A DNA stretch of 64,000 nt from Clitopilus passeckerianus. Lineage: Eukaryota > Basidiomycota > Agaricomycetes > Agaricales > Entolomataceae. Position numbers and translations under genes: made by a program. Under the pieces are notes generated by a model. That model was not told the DNA's origin. It made no database searches and saw nothing but the letters and a program-made list of their open reading frames with translations. Positions 47,438 to 58,721 of this stretch are shown here, piece by piece (the stretch's first letter is position 1; each line of letters starts with the position of its first letter). The stretch covers positions 186,001 to 250,000 of the forward strand of contig CALYLX010000060.1 in NCBI GenBank assembly GCA_944990035.1, written 5' to 3'.

Positions 47438-47962
47438 ATGAAGATCTTCATACTCCTTGCCTCTACTCTCGCCGTCAATGCTGCCACGATTCCAGGATTA
47501 ATGAAGCGCCAAACTAACATCACGGATAAGCCTATCTGCGGTACCACCAACGATGCTACGCTGTCTGATTGTCGTTACATCTACGACCACTGGCCGGATT
47601 TCCCGAACTGGGGTCCTACATGCCATTACAACCTCGTGCATAAGGCTTTCCGCCCAGCCTGCTACGGAAACTGTAAGCCTATGCTGGCTTTCTTGTATAT
47701 GCAACTGACTTATCCTACTGTTGCCTAGGCTGCATCTATACCGACTGGGATGGGGTGCTCTGGGCCGACGCCAGACTTGCAGTTCAGCACCTCCTTGACT
47801 GCGGTGACAAAGGAAAGGATACGGTCAACGGCGTCATCACAGTCCACGATAGTGGCAGGATCTGCCTCTCCAATGGAGACGGATGTGGCGATTGTGTAAG
47901 TCTTCGCGTGTCTCTTGGCGGAGTGACTTCTGCTGATGGTTGTTGAACAGTTCGAAGACTAA
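47438..47962 (+). CDS. Secreted single-domain cysteine-rich protein
   Basis: ATG 47438: MKIFILLASTLAVNAATIPG, a signal peptide, then KR (possible Kex2 site). The mature domain runs ICGTTNDATLSDCRYIYDHWP, CHYN, and after intron 1 (gtaagc...gcctag) GNCCIYTDW, LLDCGDKGKDTVNGVITVHD, ICLSNGDGCGDC. Intron 2 (gtaagt...gaacag) is followed by FED and TAA at 47960-47962. About ten cysteines in roughly 115 residues point to a disulfide-stabilised extracellular protein. Divergent neighbour and paralogue of the N-domain at 45615. I do not recognise the family with confidence. Confidence 0.75.
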
Positions 47963-48333
47963 CAACTTAAGAACTCGTAGTATGACCAAGATATATTAGA
48001 AATTGGTCTTTCCTGTAATATATTTTGCTCTCTACATGGCTCGGAGCGAATGGCTAAGCTTAAGATCGACCGGGTGAACCATTAATAGTCGCTGTGCTCA
48101 GGGGAAGATGCTCCTTCCTTGGGCCTCGCATTGGGGAGGGTTGACCGTGACACAAAAATCCAGAACAAAATGCTCTTCGGACAGCCAGGCTCCGATGTTG
48201 AGACTGCATCCTCAGAGAAGTATTCCGGATCATAGTCGCATTTCAATGAAGATGTGCTGTCGGATGCGACGGTTGCACGATAATTATTATGTGATTAATA
48301 TTCCAAGCCACATCCTTAGACGTTGAATCCAAG
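47963..48333. other. 3'-3' spacer
   Basis: Between convergent genes; nothing recognised. Confidence 0.5.
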
Positions 48334-50993
48334 CTATGCGCGGAACTTCTCCTCAAACCTCCCAAACACCAGCGCACTCAAACATCTAACCTCTCTGACA
48401 TCCAATAAATTCTACAAAACCACAAGATCCGTCAGCTTCGTCCTTCTCAAATCAATAACAACAGACCCAAACTTACATCCACGAGAACATTCGGCACACC
48501 CGCCAACACGACCTGACTCCACCTCGACAACCCAGGCAACAGGCCCGCCAGCCTAATCTTCACCTCCTCCACCTCCCATATCCTCGGCTCGCCATCCGCT
48601 CCCATAGTGACACCTTCTCCAATCCGGGGCGTCGGCACCGAGTCGACGAATACATCTCTCTCCAGATCTTGGAATAGCACTTCCGTAGCCCGGTCGAGGC
48701 AGAGCTGCAGGACGTGCATGAAGTCACTTGAGCTGATAATCGATCGGAGTTCGTCCAGGAGGGAGGTGAACCGTGGGTCTTGGGTGTATGGATCTTGACC
48801 TTTCGTTACTGAGGAAGACATGGACGCAGGGAAACTACTGGGAGGAACGAGTAGGGTCCGGCCGTGGTATTGGGCAGCATCAAGGGGAGGTTGTGGTAAT
48901 GCCGGTGTGGATAGAGAGAGGAATGAAGATGCGCTTAGGTCGTCTGGGTCCTCGCGCTCGTAGCCCAGTCCAAATTCCGTACCATCCAGTTCGGGATAGC
49001 TGGGTGCTGTGACGAATCCATTCTGAGACAATACGTGTTGGACTGTCTCAGGCGTGGGCGGGAGGAGGGAGGAAAGGAAGCTAGGGAAAGGTGAGAACGG
49101 AAAAACAGGAACATGAAGGATGAAAGACTGACTTGGTTCGGCGTTCGGTACCTTCAAATGTGATTTCATGCTCCACTCTTCTTCGGACGTCAGAGACGAG
49201 CCTGTGGAGGTCTATGGGTGCGAGTTTTGTTTTGAGTGATACCCTGACGGAACAAGGGGTCAGTAGGCGTTCGAAAAGCAAGACTGAGGCCAAAAGAGGG
49301 ACGATGGAGGCAACGGGGTGAGAGTCAAGAATGATACGTAGAAATCAGTGACGTGAAGTATGAAGACAGAAAATAGTACACAGAATGTAGCAGAAGGAGG
49401 GTTCCAATGTAAGACGCTGAAGAAACGAGAAGTATCACATAAGTCTTATATACGCAAAGAAAGAAAATTCTAGGAGCGACAATAGCGAAGAAGCGAAAAA
49501 AGTCCAAAAGTCCGCGTCAAGAAAAAGAAAAGCCGATACCCACCCTTCAAACACCTCCTCCACGCCCCTCCTAACCCTCTCCCTAACATCCTTCCACCCA
49601 ACATGCAATATCCACCACACCATCGTCAAGAACCTCGACTCGACTTCTTCATCAATATCCCATTCCTCGCCTCTTTTCCTTTTCGAGCCTCTCCCTGGCC
49701 CGCCGTCATCATCATTGTCATCTTCCTCTTCCTCATCGTCAGCAAGCCCGCCACCCTCGAGCTGAGCCATGAGCTTCTCGAGGCCATCTGACGAGCCCAT
49801 GCCTTTGAACAGGAGGTTTGAGAATGATAACTGTGCCTCGAACGCCTCTTGCACGCGTTGATCCTTCTCAGCCTGGATAACTGCGTAGACGTATTTTGAC
49901 CGCGCCAATAGAGTGAGTTGGAGGGTTGTCAAAAGCGACAGGAGGGTCGTTGAGTAGAGGGTTGTTAGGGTCCGGGTTAGCGCTGTTGGAGGGAGGTTGG
50001 TTTAGTGGCGGGTTCGTCAGGCAGGAAGAGGAGAAGGAGCGTACTCAGCATCTTGACTTCATTCCAAAGCTCGCCTTTTGTCCTGGTATTGCTGCTTGCT
50101 GAGCTTGCAGCTATACTGGCAGGTGTGCTTGCGTCTGTTCCTGTTGATGGTGTTTCCGACTGTCGTAGGAAAAAGGAAGAAATCGTCAGCTCAGGGATTT
50201 CAAGTGACGGAAAAGGTAGACATACAAGAACAGATGGTGCTGAGTTGTCCGAGGTCCCAGTTGACAACATTGACGCGCTCATATCTGGAGTAGGCATCGT
50301 GAATCTGCCTTCTGCATCCGCAGTTGCATCTCCTTGGGTAGCGAGAGGCTCTGAAGGAACGGAGGAGAGTCCAGAAGCAACAGACATCACAGCTGACGCC
50401 CCGGCGTCCGAATGGGAGCCAGTCTCGGAAACCACATCATATCCCATAGACGAGGAAGTCAAAGAAGCGGAGATAGAGGACGGTGGCCTTTCGTCCGAGC
50501 TTTCTTGCTGGTGTTGATGTGAGGTTGGGATTTGGATTGATGGCTGTGGTTGGGGATGTTGTTGCTGGTGCTGCAGTTGACTAGATGGTCCAGCAGACGC
50601 CAGCTGAGCCTGCACGGAATCTTGTTCGGGTTTTCGCTTGGACGATCGAACTTGCAGCTCCCGGGTCAAGCCCTCTACATCCATCTCCTGCATAATCTGC
50701 TCGGAGAGTGTCTGTATGAGCTGCAGGACCGTAAACGAGATGTCATCGTGCGTTTGTGTGAACCGGCGCTTCAGTCTGTCAAAGTTCTGCGAATCAGTAT
50801 CAAACTTCATACTGAAGGTGAAGAACAAGACCTACACATCCCTAGCTCCTCGGTCCTCCTCAAGCTTCACTTTCACTTCGTCCAGCCTCTCGGAAACATA
50901 GCCCTTGACGATGTAGAATCCGCCAACCATCCCTGCAAACTTCATGGCGCCATTCCGGCGCTCCCAGACGTAGTTTTTCACCGAGTCAAACAT
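48334..50993 (-). CDS. PEX3: Peroxin-3, peroxisomal membrane biogenesis factor
   Basis: ATG 50993: MFDSVKNYVWERRNGAMKFAGMVGGFYIV, the basic-then-hydrophobic N-terminal peroxisomal targeting and anchor segment of PEX3. KRRFTQTHDDISFTVLQLIQTL follows, the conserved first helices with the Pex19-binding region. A long Gln/Ser/Pro-rich insert (about 50150-50620) and a second acidic insert (DDEEEEDDNDDDGGPGRGSK) enlarge it beyond yeast or human PEX3. The conserved core resumes with LWNEVKML, a helix-rich middle, and a C-terminal part ending NLLDVREVRCLSALVFGRFEEK with TAG at 48334-48336. Its role is import of peroxisomal membrane proteins by docking Pex19. Confidence 0.85.
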
Positions 50994-51290
50994 CTATTCC
51001 CAGGTGCCCTTGTTGTCCTTGTATCTAGCCTGAGCCTGTTAAGGGTACTCCAGGCGATGAAAACGACGGTTTTCTATGTTGGACTTGGGACCGGCTACGG
51101 GTGTGTCGATGACATGTGTAAAAGCCGAGAAAGGGTGCAGCAGCGGAGTTTCAAATTCAATTTAGCCGCCTCGTCGAAATTTCATGTGAAGATCACAGTC
51201 CGGCTATCCCTTGGCCTTGGTCGTCTGGCTTGAGGCTTATGCTCTCACAAGAGGCAGCTACACGTAGTTTCATAGCCATGATCCAATGAA
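50994..51290. other. PEX3 promoter and F-box 3' side
   Basis: Short spacer with no other feature; plus-strand open frames crossing it are antisense to PEX3. Confidence 0.5.
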
Positions 51291-52539
51291 TTAGCTCCGC
51301 CAATGTCTGTTGCACGGACTATCGACAATATGAACTTCTAATCTACCTACAACATCAAAGAGGGGAACCCGCGACCTGAAGTTGTCGCTCAACTGCTGCT
51401 GGTCTAGCCGCCGCTTAGGTTGCTCAACAACCAACTCTACAATCCCGTTAGAGAAGAAACCGGTACCTCTCGGAATCGCATGTATTACACTCCACTCAAA
51501 GTTCTGCGGATGGTACGCTTCCTCAGTCCAGTCGCATGGACCGAATTTGAGGCGCAGCCTCTGGAGAGGCGAAGAGATGTTCTCGAGGAGGCTTTGCAGC
51601 CACGCATGTGAATAGGGCGTAGCTGGCTTGATTATCATTCGACTAATCTCTAGGAACCTCAGATTCGTATTTGACGCCAAGCTGAGGGGAAACCCCAGCC
51701 CCGCCGCTACGTGAAATTAATATAGAGGCTGGGAAAGATAAAGCTTATGGCTCACCGCCGCCTTGCACTTCCTCCTCTCTAGAAGAAGCACCCCGAGCTA
51801 TTCTCAGGTTCAACTCTCGCAAGTGTTCGCCGGCGTGGAGTAGAAGGTCAGAGACTGGGGAGGGGAAATAATGGCCCCATTCGAGCGACAGTCTCTGTAG
51901 CCGGCATTGGCTTTGCACAATGGCAGGAATGATGAAGCAAGTACTCCTGTTAACTCTGGCTGAGAAGTACTCGAGTAAATCGAAGCAAGATTCGATCCGA
52001 GGCCCCGTCTCGTCGAGAGGGGTTGTCCCAGAGGTGAACACACCAAACTTCCACGTCCTCAGTTCATGAAAACTCGAGAAGAATTCGCAGAGGAGGTCGG
52101 TGCTCTTGACCTGGAAGCTCTCGCACGCGAGGGATTGTAAACCCTTAAATGACATCAATGCCTCGACACTTTCCGGGTGGAGATCGTCGAGGACGATATG
52201 AGTCAGGGACAGGGTATGAGGTGTAATCGAGGATGCGACCAAAGAAAGGAATTGATCTAACATCTTGAGCTCCCCACGGCCGAGCTCAAGTTCAATATTT
52301 TTGACGTATGATAGGAAATTGCAAGCATCTCGCGCCACTAGGTCAAGTATGAATTTGTTGGCATTCATCGAGTGCTGGGCACCGAAACGAAGTGGATAGA
52401 TGGACCAGTAGACTCGTCGGGATTGATCAAGCCATCTCTGGCAGACGAGTGAGCATTGCAGGAGGGTAGATTGCTCGTCAATAAGCTCGTTAATAATTCG
52501 ATCTTGAACTTCCGCTGGGATACGATGATGCGGTTTCAT
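51291..52539 (-). CDS. F-box-like protein, third type
   Basis: ATG 52539: MKPHHRIPAEVQDRIINELIDEQ ... LLQCSLVCQRWLDQSRRVYW, a good F-box. The frame is also open upstream to an ATG at 52698, but that ATG reads atggtaggt and looks like a splice donor, so the later start is preferred. One intron (donor gtgagc, acceptor cacgtag, about 51703-51755) links EVQGG to AAGLGFPLSLASNTNLRFLE. The rest is leucine-rich and repeat-like (LQRLSLEWG, LRELNLRIA, LQRLRLKFG). About 400 residues, ending HWRS at 51291. Divergent partner of the family-1 gene at 52784, 244 bases away. Confidence 0.75.
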
Positions 52540-52783
52540 GCCGTGGCCTAGGGTGGTGAGTTTACGGTCGGTGAGATTACCGTAGACGCCCAGCGTTGAA
52601 CTTGAATTTGCCCAGGGGGCAGTCACGTGTGTTATTAGGCTTATCCCAGGCTTCGCCTGAGTTTCAATTTGTGAGATTGAAAGGAATTCACCTACCATCT
52701 ACTCTTACATCGCACTTCACTTTCCAAAGATATTACTAGCCATACACATATCTTAATACCGGTGTTGGACTCATCACTTCCGC

Positions 52784-54514
52784 ATGCATCGTTGTCTCCA
52801 GGTTCTCGAGATTGTCCAACAAATTTTAAAGGGGCTTCTATCTCGGGAGCATCTCAGCTGTGCACTTACTTGCCGCCAATTCCTAGGTGGGTCTTTCATA
52901 AACCTCTACAATCATAAACCTCTACAACTAAAGACTCTAAACCTACACTCTCAGGGCCTGCTCTAGAGCTGTTGTGGTCGGATGGTGGCAACCTCCCAGA
53001 CTTCCTTCTTAAAACCCTTCCCGAAAATGTTTTAGGACCTGGAGGCGGGTCTTGTAAACTCGTATTTAGCTTTCCTACGATTAATGATGACGGAAACTCA
53101 TCTTTATTAGATGCTTAAGAGAAAGCCATCCCCCGAAGATTGGGAGCGGCCGAAATTCTATGGTCGGATGGTCCGGAGGCTGTCAATGTGGACTTCGGAA
53201 CGCGCCGCGGTGAAGCCTCTTCTATGCTCAGATGGTGTTGACGCGTTGGTGGTGTCTATCTCCGAAGTAATGCCTCTTTTCCCGACCCTGAAGAGCCTAT
53301 GGTTTGGGGGCCGTTACGAGCATAGCTTAAAGCTAATTCCGGCCCTCCTCCCTCAAAGTCTGTCGACATTCAGGTATTATATTGCAGAGCCGGCCGGTAA
53401 CTCATTAGAAGCCAATATACTCACCTCAATCTGCCTCAAGTGCCAAGAGTTGGAGGACCTTGGGGTTTCGTTTAACGGCAAGGACGATGAGGACGGCGAG
53501 GACGGTCGTTCGGTCGCCATTCACAATCTGGTGGCTACTACTCCCAGGTTAACCCATCTCACTCTCCGTGACCTTGGGCACCCGCTACAGCAGTGTACAT
53601 TGGATTACCTTGCAGTACATAGTCCTCTTCGCCACCTTTGTCTCACATCTCTTGACATGAACTATCCCAAACTTCCCATACCCCCGCTCCCTGAGCCTCG
53701 GATCCTCGAATTGGGATGCTTTCGAAGCCTCGAGTTCCTATCCATCCATCTCCTTGATTGGGCATGGGCGGCGCGCCTTCTCACATCGATGATGGATAGT
53801 CCCCTTGTACACCTCGAACTAGTGATGGCTAGCCCAACGACACACTTTGACAAATTACCCACTGTGATGGGGACAATTTCACAGTTTTGCTCAACGATGA
53901 CGCACTTGGATCTGAGAGATCGCTTTGGATACGACTCTACCACTAGCTTCGCTTCCCCCACCATCTCAGCCACCTTTGAACCCCTGTTCAGACTCCACCT
54001 CCTTCAGGATTTGAAGATCTCGATGGCTATCTCACATTACCTCGACGGGCTTTGGCTCACCAAAGCTGCGAACGCTTGGCCTGAACTCAGATCCATCTCT
54101 CTTAGGGAAGAATGTTTAGACCCCAATATTCGTCTACCCTTACCCACTCAACACCTTAGCGACCTCGTCTATCTCTTAGGCGAGTGTCCGAAACTCTACG
54201 ACTTCCAACTCTCATTGCTGTATGAGCCCATACCATTTGAAGCGTACGCGCATATCCGAAATCGGGAGATCACTTACTTGAACGTCGAGAATTCCATTGT
54301 ACGGGAGCCGGAGGAGTTGGACGAAGATGAATTTAAGGAGCAGTTCGGCGTAACTCCTTACATTTTATCCCTTTTTCGGTGCTTGGTTGGCATGTTCCCA
54401 AACTTATTAATTGTTGAACCTTCCCATGCCTTCCGGAACACTAACTCCACTCGGCATATACGGGAAAAGTGGAAGGTGATGAGCTCGCTGTTGCGGTGCA
54501 CTAGGTCAACGTAG
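52784..54514 (+). CDS. F-box/LRR-like protein (family 1), intact
   Basis: Exons 52784-52886, 52955-53061 and 53111-54514 join in frame to 537 residues. Exon 1 is the F-box (MHRCLQVLEIVQQILKGLL ... CALTCRQFLG). Exon 2 reads PALELLWSDGGNLPDFLLK. Exon 3 starts MLKRKPSPEDWERPKFYGRMVRRLSMW and continues as a leucine-rich solenoid (ELGCFRSLEFLSIHLLDW, YLDGLWLTKAANAWPELRS, LLGECPKLYDFQLSLLYEPIP). It is most similar to the gene at 41267. Intron 1 holds a 16-base tandem duplication. Expected role: SCF substrate adaptor. Confidence 0.83.
52896..52927 (+). repeat. 16-bp tandem duplication inside an intron
   Basis: tcataaacctctacaa occurs twice without mismatch inside intron 1 (52887-52954) of the F-box gene, making up almost half of that 68-base intron. 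Confidence 0.9.
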
Positions 54515-54749
54515 GGTTGGTCCGAGAAGGGCGTATTTAAGGTACCAATATGTCATAGGTGTCCAATAGCAAGTGGTTAGTTCCTCTCAATTTGAATCCA
54601 CACCTCATATCCCACCGGGTACTCCTATACTCCCGGCTTAACTTGTAAGTTCGAACAGAGAGTGGCTGAGAAGACGCACAAATCTGCAGGTGATTGAAAA
54701 CCAAGGAGCTCAAGATTAGATAGAGGGTAGCCCTTGCTACAAAGCCCAC

Positions 54750-55540
54750 AGAGCCGTCGCCGTTATCGCATGTACTACAGCCCGATTAGCGCATATCTCG
54801 CTTCAGGACATGATGCTCCCTCCAAATCAGTCGGCAGTGGATTACCTCGCTACATATGATCCCCCGCATCACCTGGAACGGGTATTGCTCGACGACGACG
54901 TGAAGTCGGAAAAAACGGATATTTCCCGTTCCTAACAAAAGGATTCTAGATGCTGGGTGCTTTAGAAACCTCGAATCAATGTCTGCACAGTATATTTCCG
55001 AAGTTGGGGAGCAGCAATGCTCGAGTATACATACCTCAAAGCGGTGTGATGAGATTTTTTCTCACCGTGCCAATCCGGTGGGATTTGACAAAGTGCTCTT
55101 GACACTTTGGCGCCGCCTTTGAACTACTTTGGTGCGTCAAAGCTACCTTATGTTGATGGGCCATATCTTCGGCTGGGCCACATAGTGTTGAATATATTGC
55201 ATTTAAATTGTCCTTATGCCACTATAATATTGTACACTTATGAACAGCACTATCCAATTGTGACCGACCACGCCTTCTAGCCCTCTTGGTGACGATCCAC
55301 TCACTCAGGAACCTTTGGATGATTTCGATCCTGGGGGTTTCTCAGGAAATTAACTCTGGTGATCAAGCTCTAGTTGAACCGCAGCTTGATCCTATCTCCG
55401 CACCTGACTTTCACAGTGCCTCCCACTCAACACCTTGTCAACGCTGCATACTTTTGAATGTGGAAGTCTAACAAGCCTTCCAGCTTACGAGCCTATATAC
55501 CCCAACTATTCCGAGTCGGCCACCAAAGTTTCGATGGATC
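54750..55540 (+). pseudogene. F-box/LRR-like gene (family 1), decayed fragment
   Basis: Reads RAVAVIACTTARLAHISLQDM, NQSAVDYLATYDPPHHLER, then ILDAGCFRNLES in another frame, and much later PPTQHLVN and PAYEPIYPN. These match, in order, the middle and C-terminal parts of the intact gene just upstream (RSVAIHNLVATTPRLTHLTL, CTLDYLAVHSPLRHL, ILELGCFRSLEF, LPTQHLSD, LYEPIPF). Stops and frame changes are frequent, and the F-box end is absent. A tandem duplicate that has decayed. Confidence 0.8.
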
Positions 55541-56324
55541 CCACCTGCCGGTTACCCTTGGTTAGACGACCAGTATCTTAAGATGAAGGCCTTCCTGATG
55601 AACTTAGAGAACTTAACGTACTGGATACAGCTTTGTATATTCATTGATTTCATTGTAGATCTCAGACGGATCACACCCACCGGTTTGGCAATTCCTCGCA
55701 ATGCTCTCCCAACAATGTCTTGAAACGGTGAGTACCCCTTGGGATCGCCACCACAATGTGTACATGTGGTTTATTCTGAGTGATCTCCTCCGAAGTACAG
55801 TCCATTGAATTGGGGTTATCAGCGCTGCAGGATACCTACTACAATAGTCTAGTACTCAGGGGATACCTGGGAGCTCAACGTTTGTACATAGAGATGATGA
55901 TGACGGTGAGAGGTAACAGGTCCCTCTACTTCATTACCACCGACTCTATCCTAAAGTTGACTTGGTAGGCCGTATGACCGTTTCGGCTGCAAGTCACAAG
56001 TAATGGGGCATTCAATCTCAGACAGCTCAAACCTGCAGTCGTATGAGTATAAGCAGAGTGGAGAGCCTTTATATTCATTAGGGTTCATAACTATAACGTG
56101 AATAACACTACGAAAACAAAACAAATCGTGCAAGTATGCTGTGTAAATAGATGCAGGGGTGGGGGTTAGGTAAACGGTAATGCAGCGGATTAACATATTA
56201 CGACCATAAATCACTCAATCGTCCCGAGAGCCCGAACGAAGAACGAGCAAGAGTCTCTAAATGCATAGTAAGGAGGGCATATAGGTGTGGAACCGGGAAC
56301 AGAAACGTCAGTGACCTACGCCAC
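55541..56324. other. Spacer with possible further F-box debris
   Basis: No intact gene up to the HSP60 stop codon. The left part may contain unrecognisable remains of the decayed duplicate. Confidence 0.4.
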
Positions 56325-57150
56325 TTAGAATCCGCCCATACCACCCATGCCTCCCATACCGCCCATACCTCCCATTCCACCCATACCGCCTGCTGCAGGC
56401 TTCTCTTCAGGAGCATCAACGACACAACATTCGCTGGTAGTCAACAAGCTCGCAACACCCGACGCATCAACCAAAGCAGTCCTGACGACCTTGAGCGGGT
56501 CGACGATACCGCTCTTGATCATATCGGTGTACTCGCCCTTTGCAGCGTCGTATCCCCAGCTGAACTTGTCAGTGGCACCATACTGGTTAAGGAGGGTGCC
56601 AACGATGACGGAGGATTCCTCGCCGGCGTTGTTGAGGATGGAGCGCGAGGGGTTGGTGAGTGCACGGCGGATGATAGCGACACCGAGCTCCTGGTCGAAG
56701 TTCTGCGTGGCGATGGGTGTAACGCCCTCAGCGACGGGTGAGCTGGACGACCCGGATCCGGGGGAGGTGGTTGCGAGTTGGAGGGACGCCTTGAGGAGGG
56801 CGACACCACCTCCGGGGAGGATACCTTCCTCGACGGCAGCGCGGGTGGCGTTGAGGGCGTCGTCGTAGCGGTCCTTCTTCTCGCCGACCTCGACCTCGGA
56901 GGAACCGCCGACCTTGATGACGGCGACACCGCCTGAGAGCTTGGCGAGGCGTTCCTGGAGCTTGGAGCGGTCGTAGTCAGAGGTGGTGGGGTCGTTGATG
57001 ACGGAGCGGATTTGCTCGCAGCGGGCTTGGATGGCGTCCTTGGAGCCTTCACCGTTGAGGACGATGGTGTCCTCCTTGGTGATGGTGATGCTGCCGGTGG
57101 AACCGAGCAGGTCGATGGTGGCACGCTCAAGCTTGATGTCGAGCTCGTCG

Positions 57151-57181
<31 letters not shown>

Positions 57182-58289
57182 GGTCACCGAGGATAGACTT
57201 GCGGTTGTCACCGAAGCCGGGTGCTTTGACGGCGGCGACCTGAAGTTGACCACGGAGCTTGTTGAGGATGCAGGCGGCAAGAGCTTCACCGTCAATGTCC
57301 TCGGCAATGATGATCAGAGGGCGACGCTGTTGGGCAGCGGCCTCAAGTGAAGGGAGAATGTCCTGGAGAAGAGAGATCTTCTTCTCGCTAAGGAGAATAA
57401 GGGGCTTCTCGAACTCGACCTTCTGGGTCTTGACGTCGGTGATGAAGTAGGGGGAGATGAAACCACGGTCGAAGCGCATGCCCTCAGTGATTTCAATCTC
57501 ATCCTCGATGGTTTTGCCCTCCTTGACGGTAATGACACCTTCCTTGCCGACCTTCTCCATGGCCTGAGCAATGAGGTTGCCGACATGAGCATCACCGTTA
57601 GCAGAGATGGTAGCGACTTGGGCAATCTCTGCAGTGGTGGTGATGGTCTTTGCGTTCTTCGAGAGGTAATCGACGACGCGGTCGACGGCAGCCTGTGCAC
57701 CTCGTCGGAGGTCCATAGGGTTGCAGCCAGCGGCGACATTCTTGACACCCTCAGAGTAGATGGCACGAGCAAGAACAGTTGCTGTTGTTGTACCATCACC
57801 AGCAATTTCGTTGGTCTTTTGTGCCACGTCCTGGACGAGCCTACATACGTCATGAGTAAACTAAACAAGCATAAAGTCGGGCAGCTGTGACTCACCGGGC
57901 ACCGAGGTTCTCGAACTTGTCCTTGAGGGTTATTGACTTGGCAACAGTAACACCGTCTAGAGGACGTGAGTTCGAATCCCGTTGGAAGTATTTTTGACTT
58001 TACCTTTGGTGATTTTGGGTCCGCCGAATGACTGCTCAATGATGACGTTGCGTCCTAAAAATCGACAAACGTGAGTATTTCGACGCGTCAAATGCGTGCA
58101 CCACGTACCCTTAGGACCCAGCGTTACGCTGACAGCATTTGCGAGGACGTCAACGCCCTTGAGAATGCTTGCTCTGCCCTCGTTCGAAAACTTGATCTCC
58201 TTGTGTGCGCCACGAGTTAACGAGGGCTTTGCGGCCTTTGCAGCAGCACGGCGGAGAGACCTAGAAGAAGTGGTCGACAGACGGTGCAT
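56325..58289 (-). CDS. Mitochondrial chaperonin HSP60 (GroEL family)
   Basis: ATG 58289: [24 protein letters not shown], an Arg/Ser-rich mitochondrial presequence. The mature start [19 protein letters not shown] and [12 protein letters not shown] follow, the conserved ATP-binding region. [14 protein letters not shown], the apical and intermediate domains and a C-terminal Gly-Gly-Met repeat complete a full-length chaperonin. Introns interrupt only the 5' third: one after TLGPKG, a 47-base one at 57957-58003, and one at about 57840-57896. The rest is a single exon of about 1.5 kb. It folds imported proteins in the mitochondrial matrix, as a double ring with HSP10. The coding region is GC-rich with strong codon bias, as expected of a highly expressed gene. 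Confidence 0.97.
57961..57985 (+). other. tRNA T-arm-like / Pol III B-box-like segment inside an HSP60 intron
   Basis: The 47-base intron contains GTGAG-TTCGAAT-CCCGT on the plus strand. It has a seven-base TTCGAAT loop and a mostly paired stem (one A-C mismatch, G-U pairs) and matches the B-box pattern RGTTCRANNC. No D arm, A box or anticodon arm is present on either side, so it is not a tRNA gene. Confidence 0.5.
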
Positions 58290-58721
58290 TTTTGTTTTGA
58301 GAAAGGAGAAGCTAGTGGTGGTACTGGAGAAAGGTCGTTTACGTTTACGTGGAAAGGACCAGCGGAACGAGACAATTTAAAAAAATTCAAGAACCGAACC
58401 CTCTAGAAATTCACGTGATGTGAAGCCGCACCGAACCGAGGGTAAACCCAGTCTCGGGTTAGGGTCGAAATCAGTTTTTCAGGGCTCATGTTTGTGGGCG
58501 TTTGGCGGCATGCCTACTCGCCTTGGGGGTGCCCGGATGTGAAATTGAAATTTCTCAAATGAAATGCGAGCCAACTCTTCTGACCACCAACTCCTTGAAA
58601 GTGTCACAGATGCGCGAGTCGTGCTCACGCAACTGGAGCCATCATCATCCTGATCGAGCTGAAACATTTCAGAGTATTCATAAGGCTATTTGCTTGCATA
58701 TTGAGTCGAAAGTGCTTCACC
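58290..58721. other. HSP60 promoter and spacer
   Basis: Divergent spacer. It carries the heat-shock-element-like cluster at 58385-58412 and a CACGTG at 58413-58418. No other gene seen. Confidence 0.5.
58385..58412 (-). promoter_or_regulatory. Candidate heat-shock element of HSP60
   Basis: attcaagaac starts a run in which GAA/TTC-type units recur at about five-base steps (aTTCa, aGAAc, cGAAc, cCTCt, aGAAa, TTC), 96-123 bases upstream of the HSP60 ATG. The first two and last two units are well matched; the middle is imperfect. Fits binding by heat-shock factor, the known regulator of HSP60. Confidence 0.5.

Noticed and set aside
50005..51233. Plus-strand open frames of 170 and 227 codons
   Set aside because: Antisense to the low-complexity insert and N-terminal exons of PEX3; no independent support.
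56347..57307. Long plus- and minus-strand alternative frames across HSP60
   Set aside because: Shadow frames produced by the strong codon bias and the GGM repeat of HSP60 (for example a Pro-Ile-Pro-rich reading).
57950..57995. A tRNA gene inside HSP60
   Set aside because: Only a T-arm-like part is present; no acceptor, D or anticodon arm can be formed with the flanks, which are coding.
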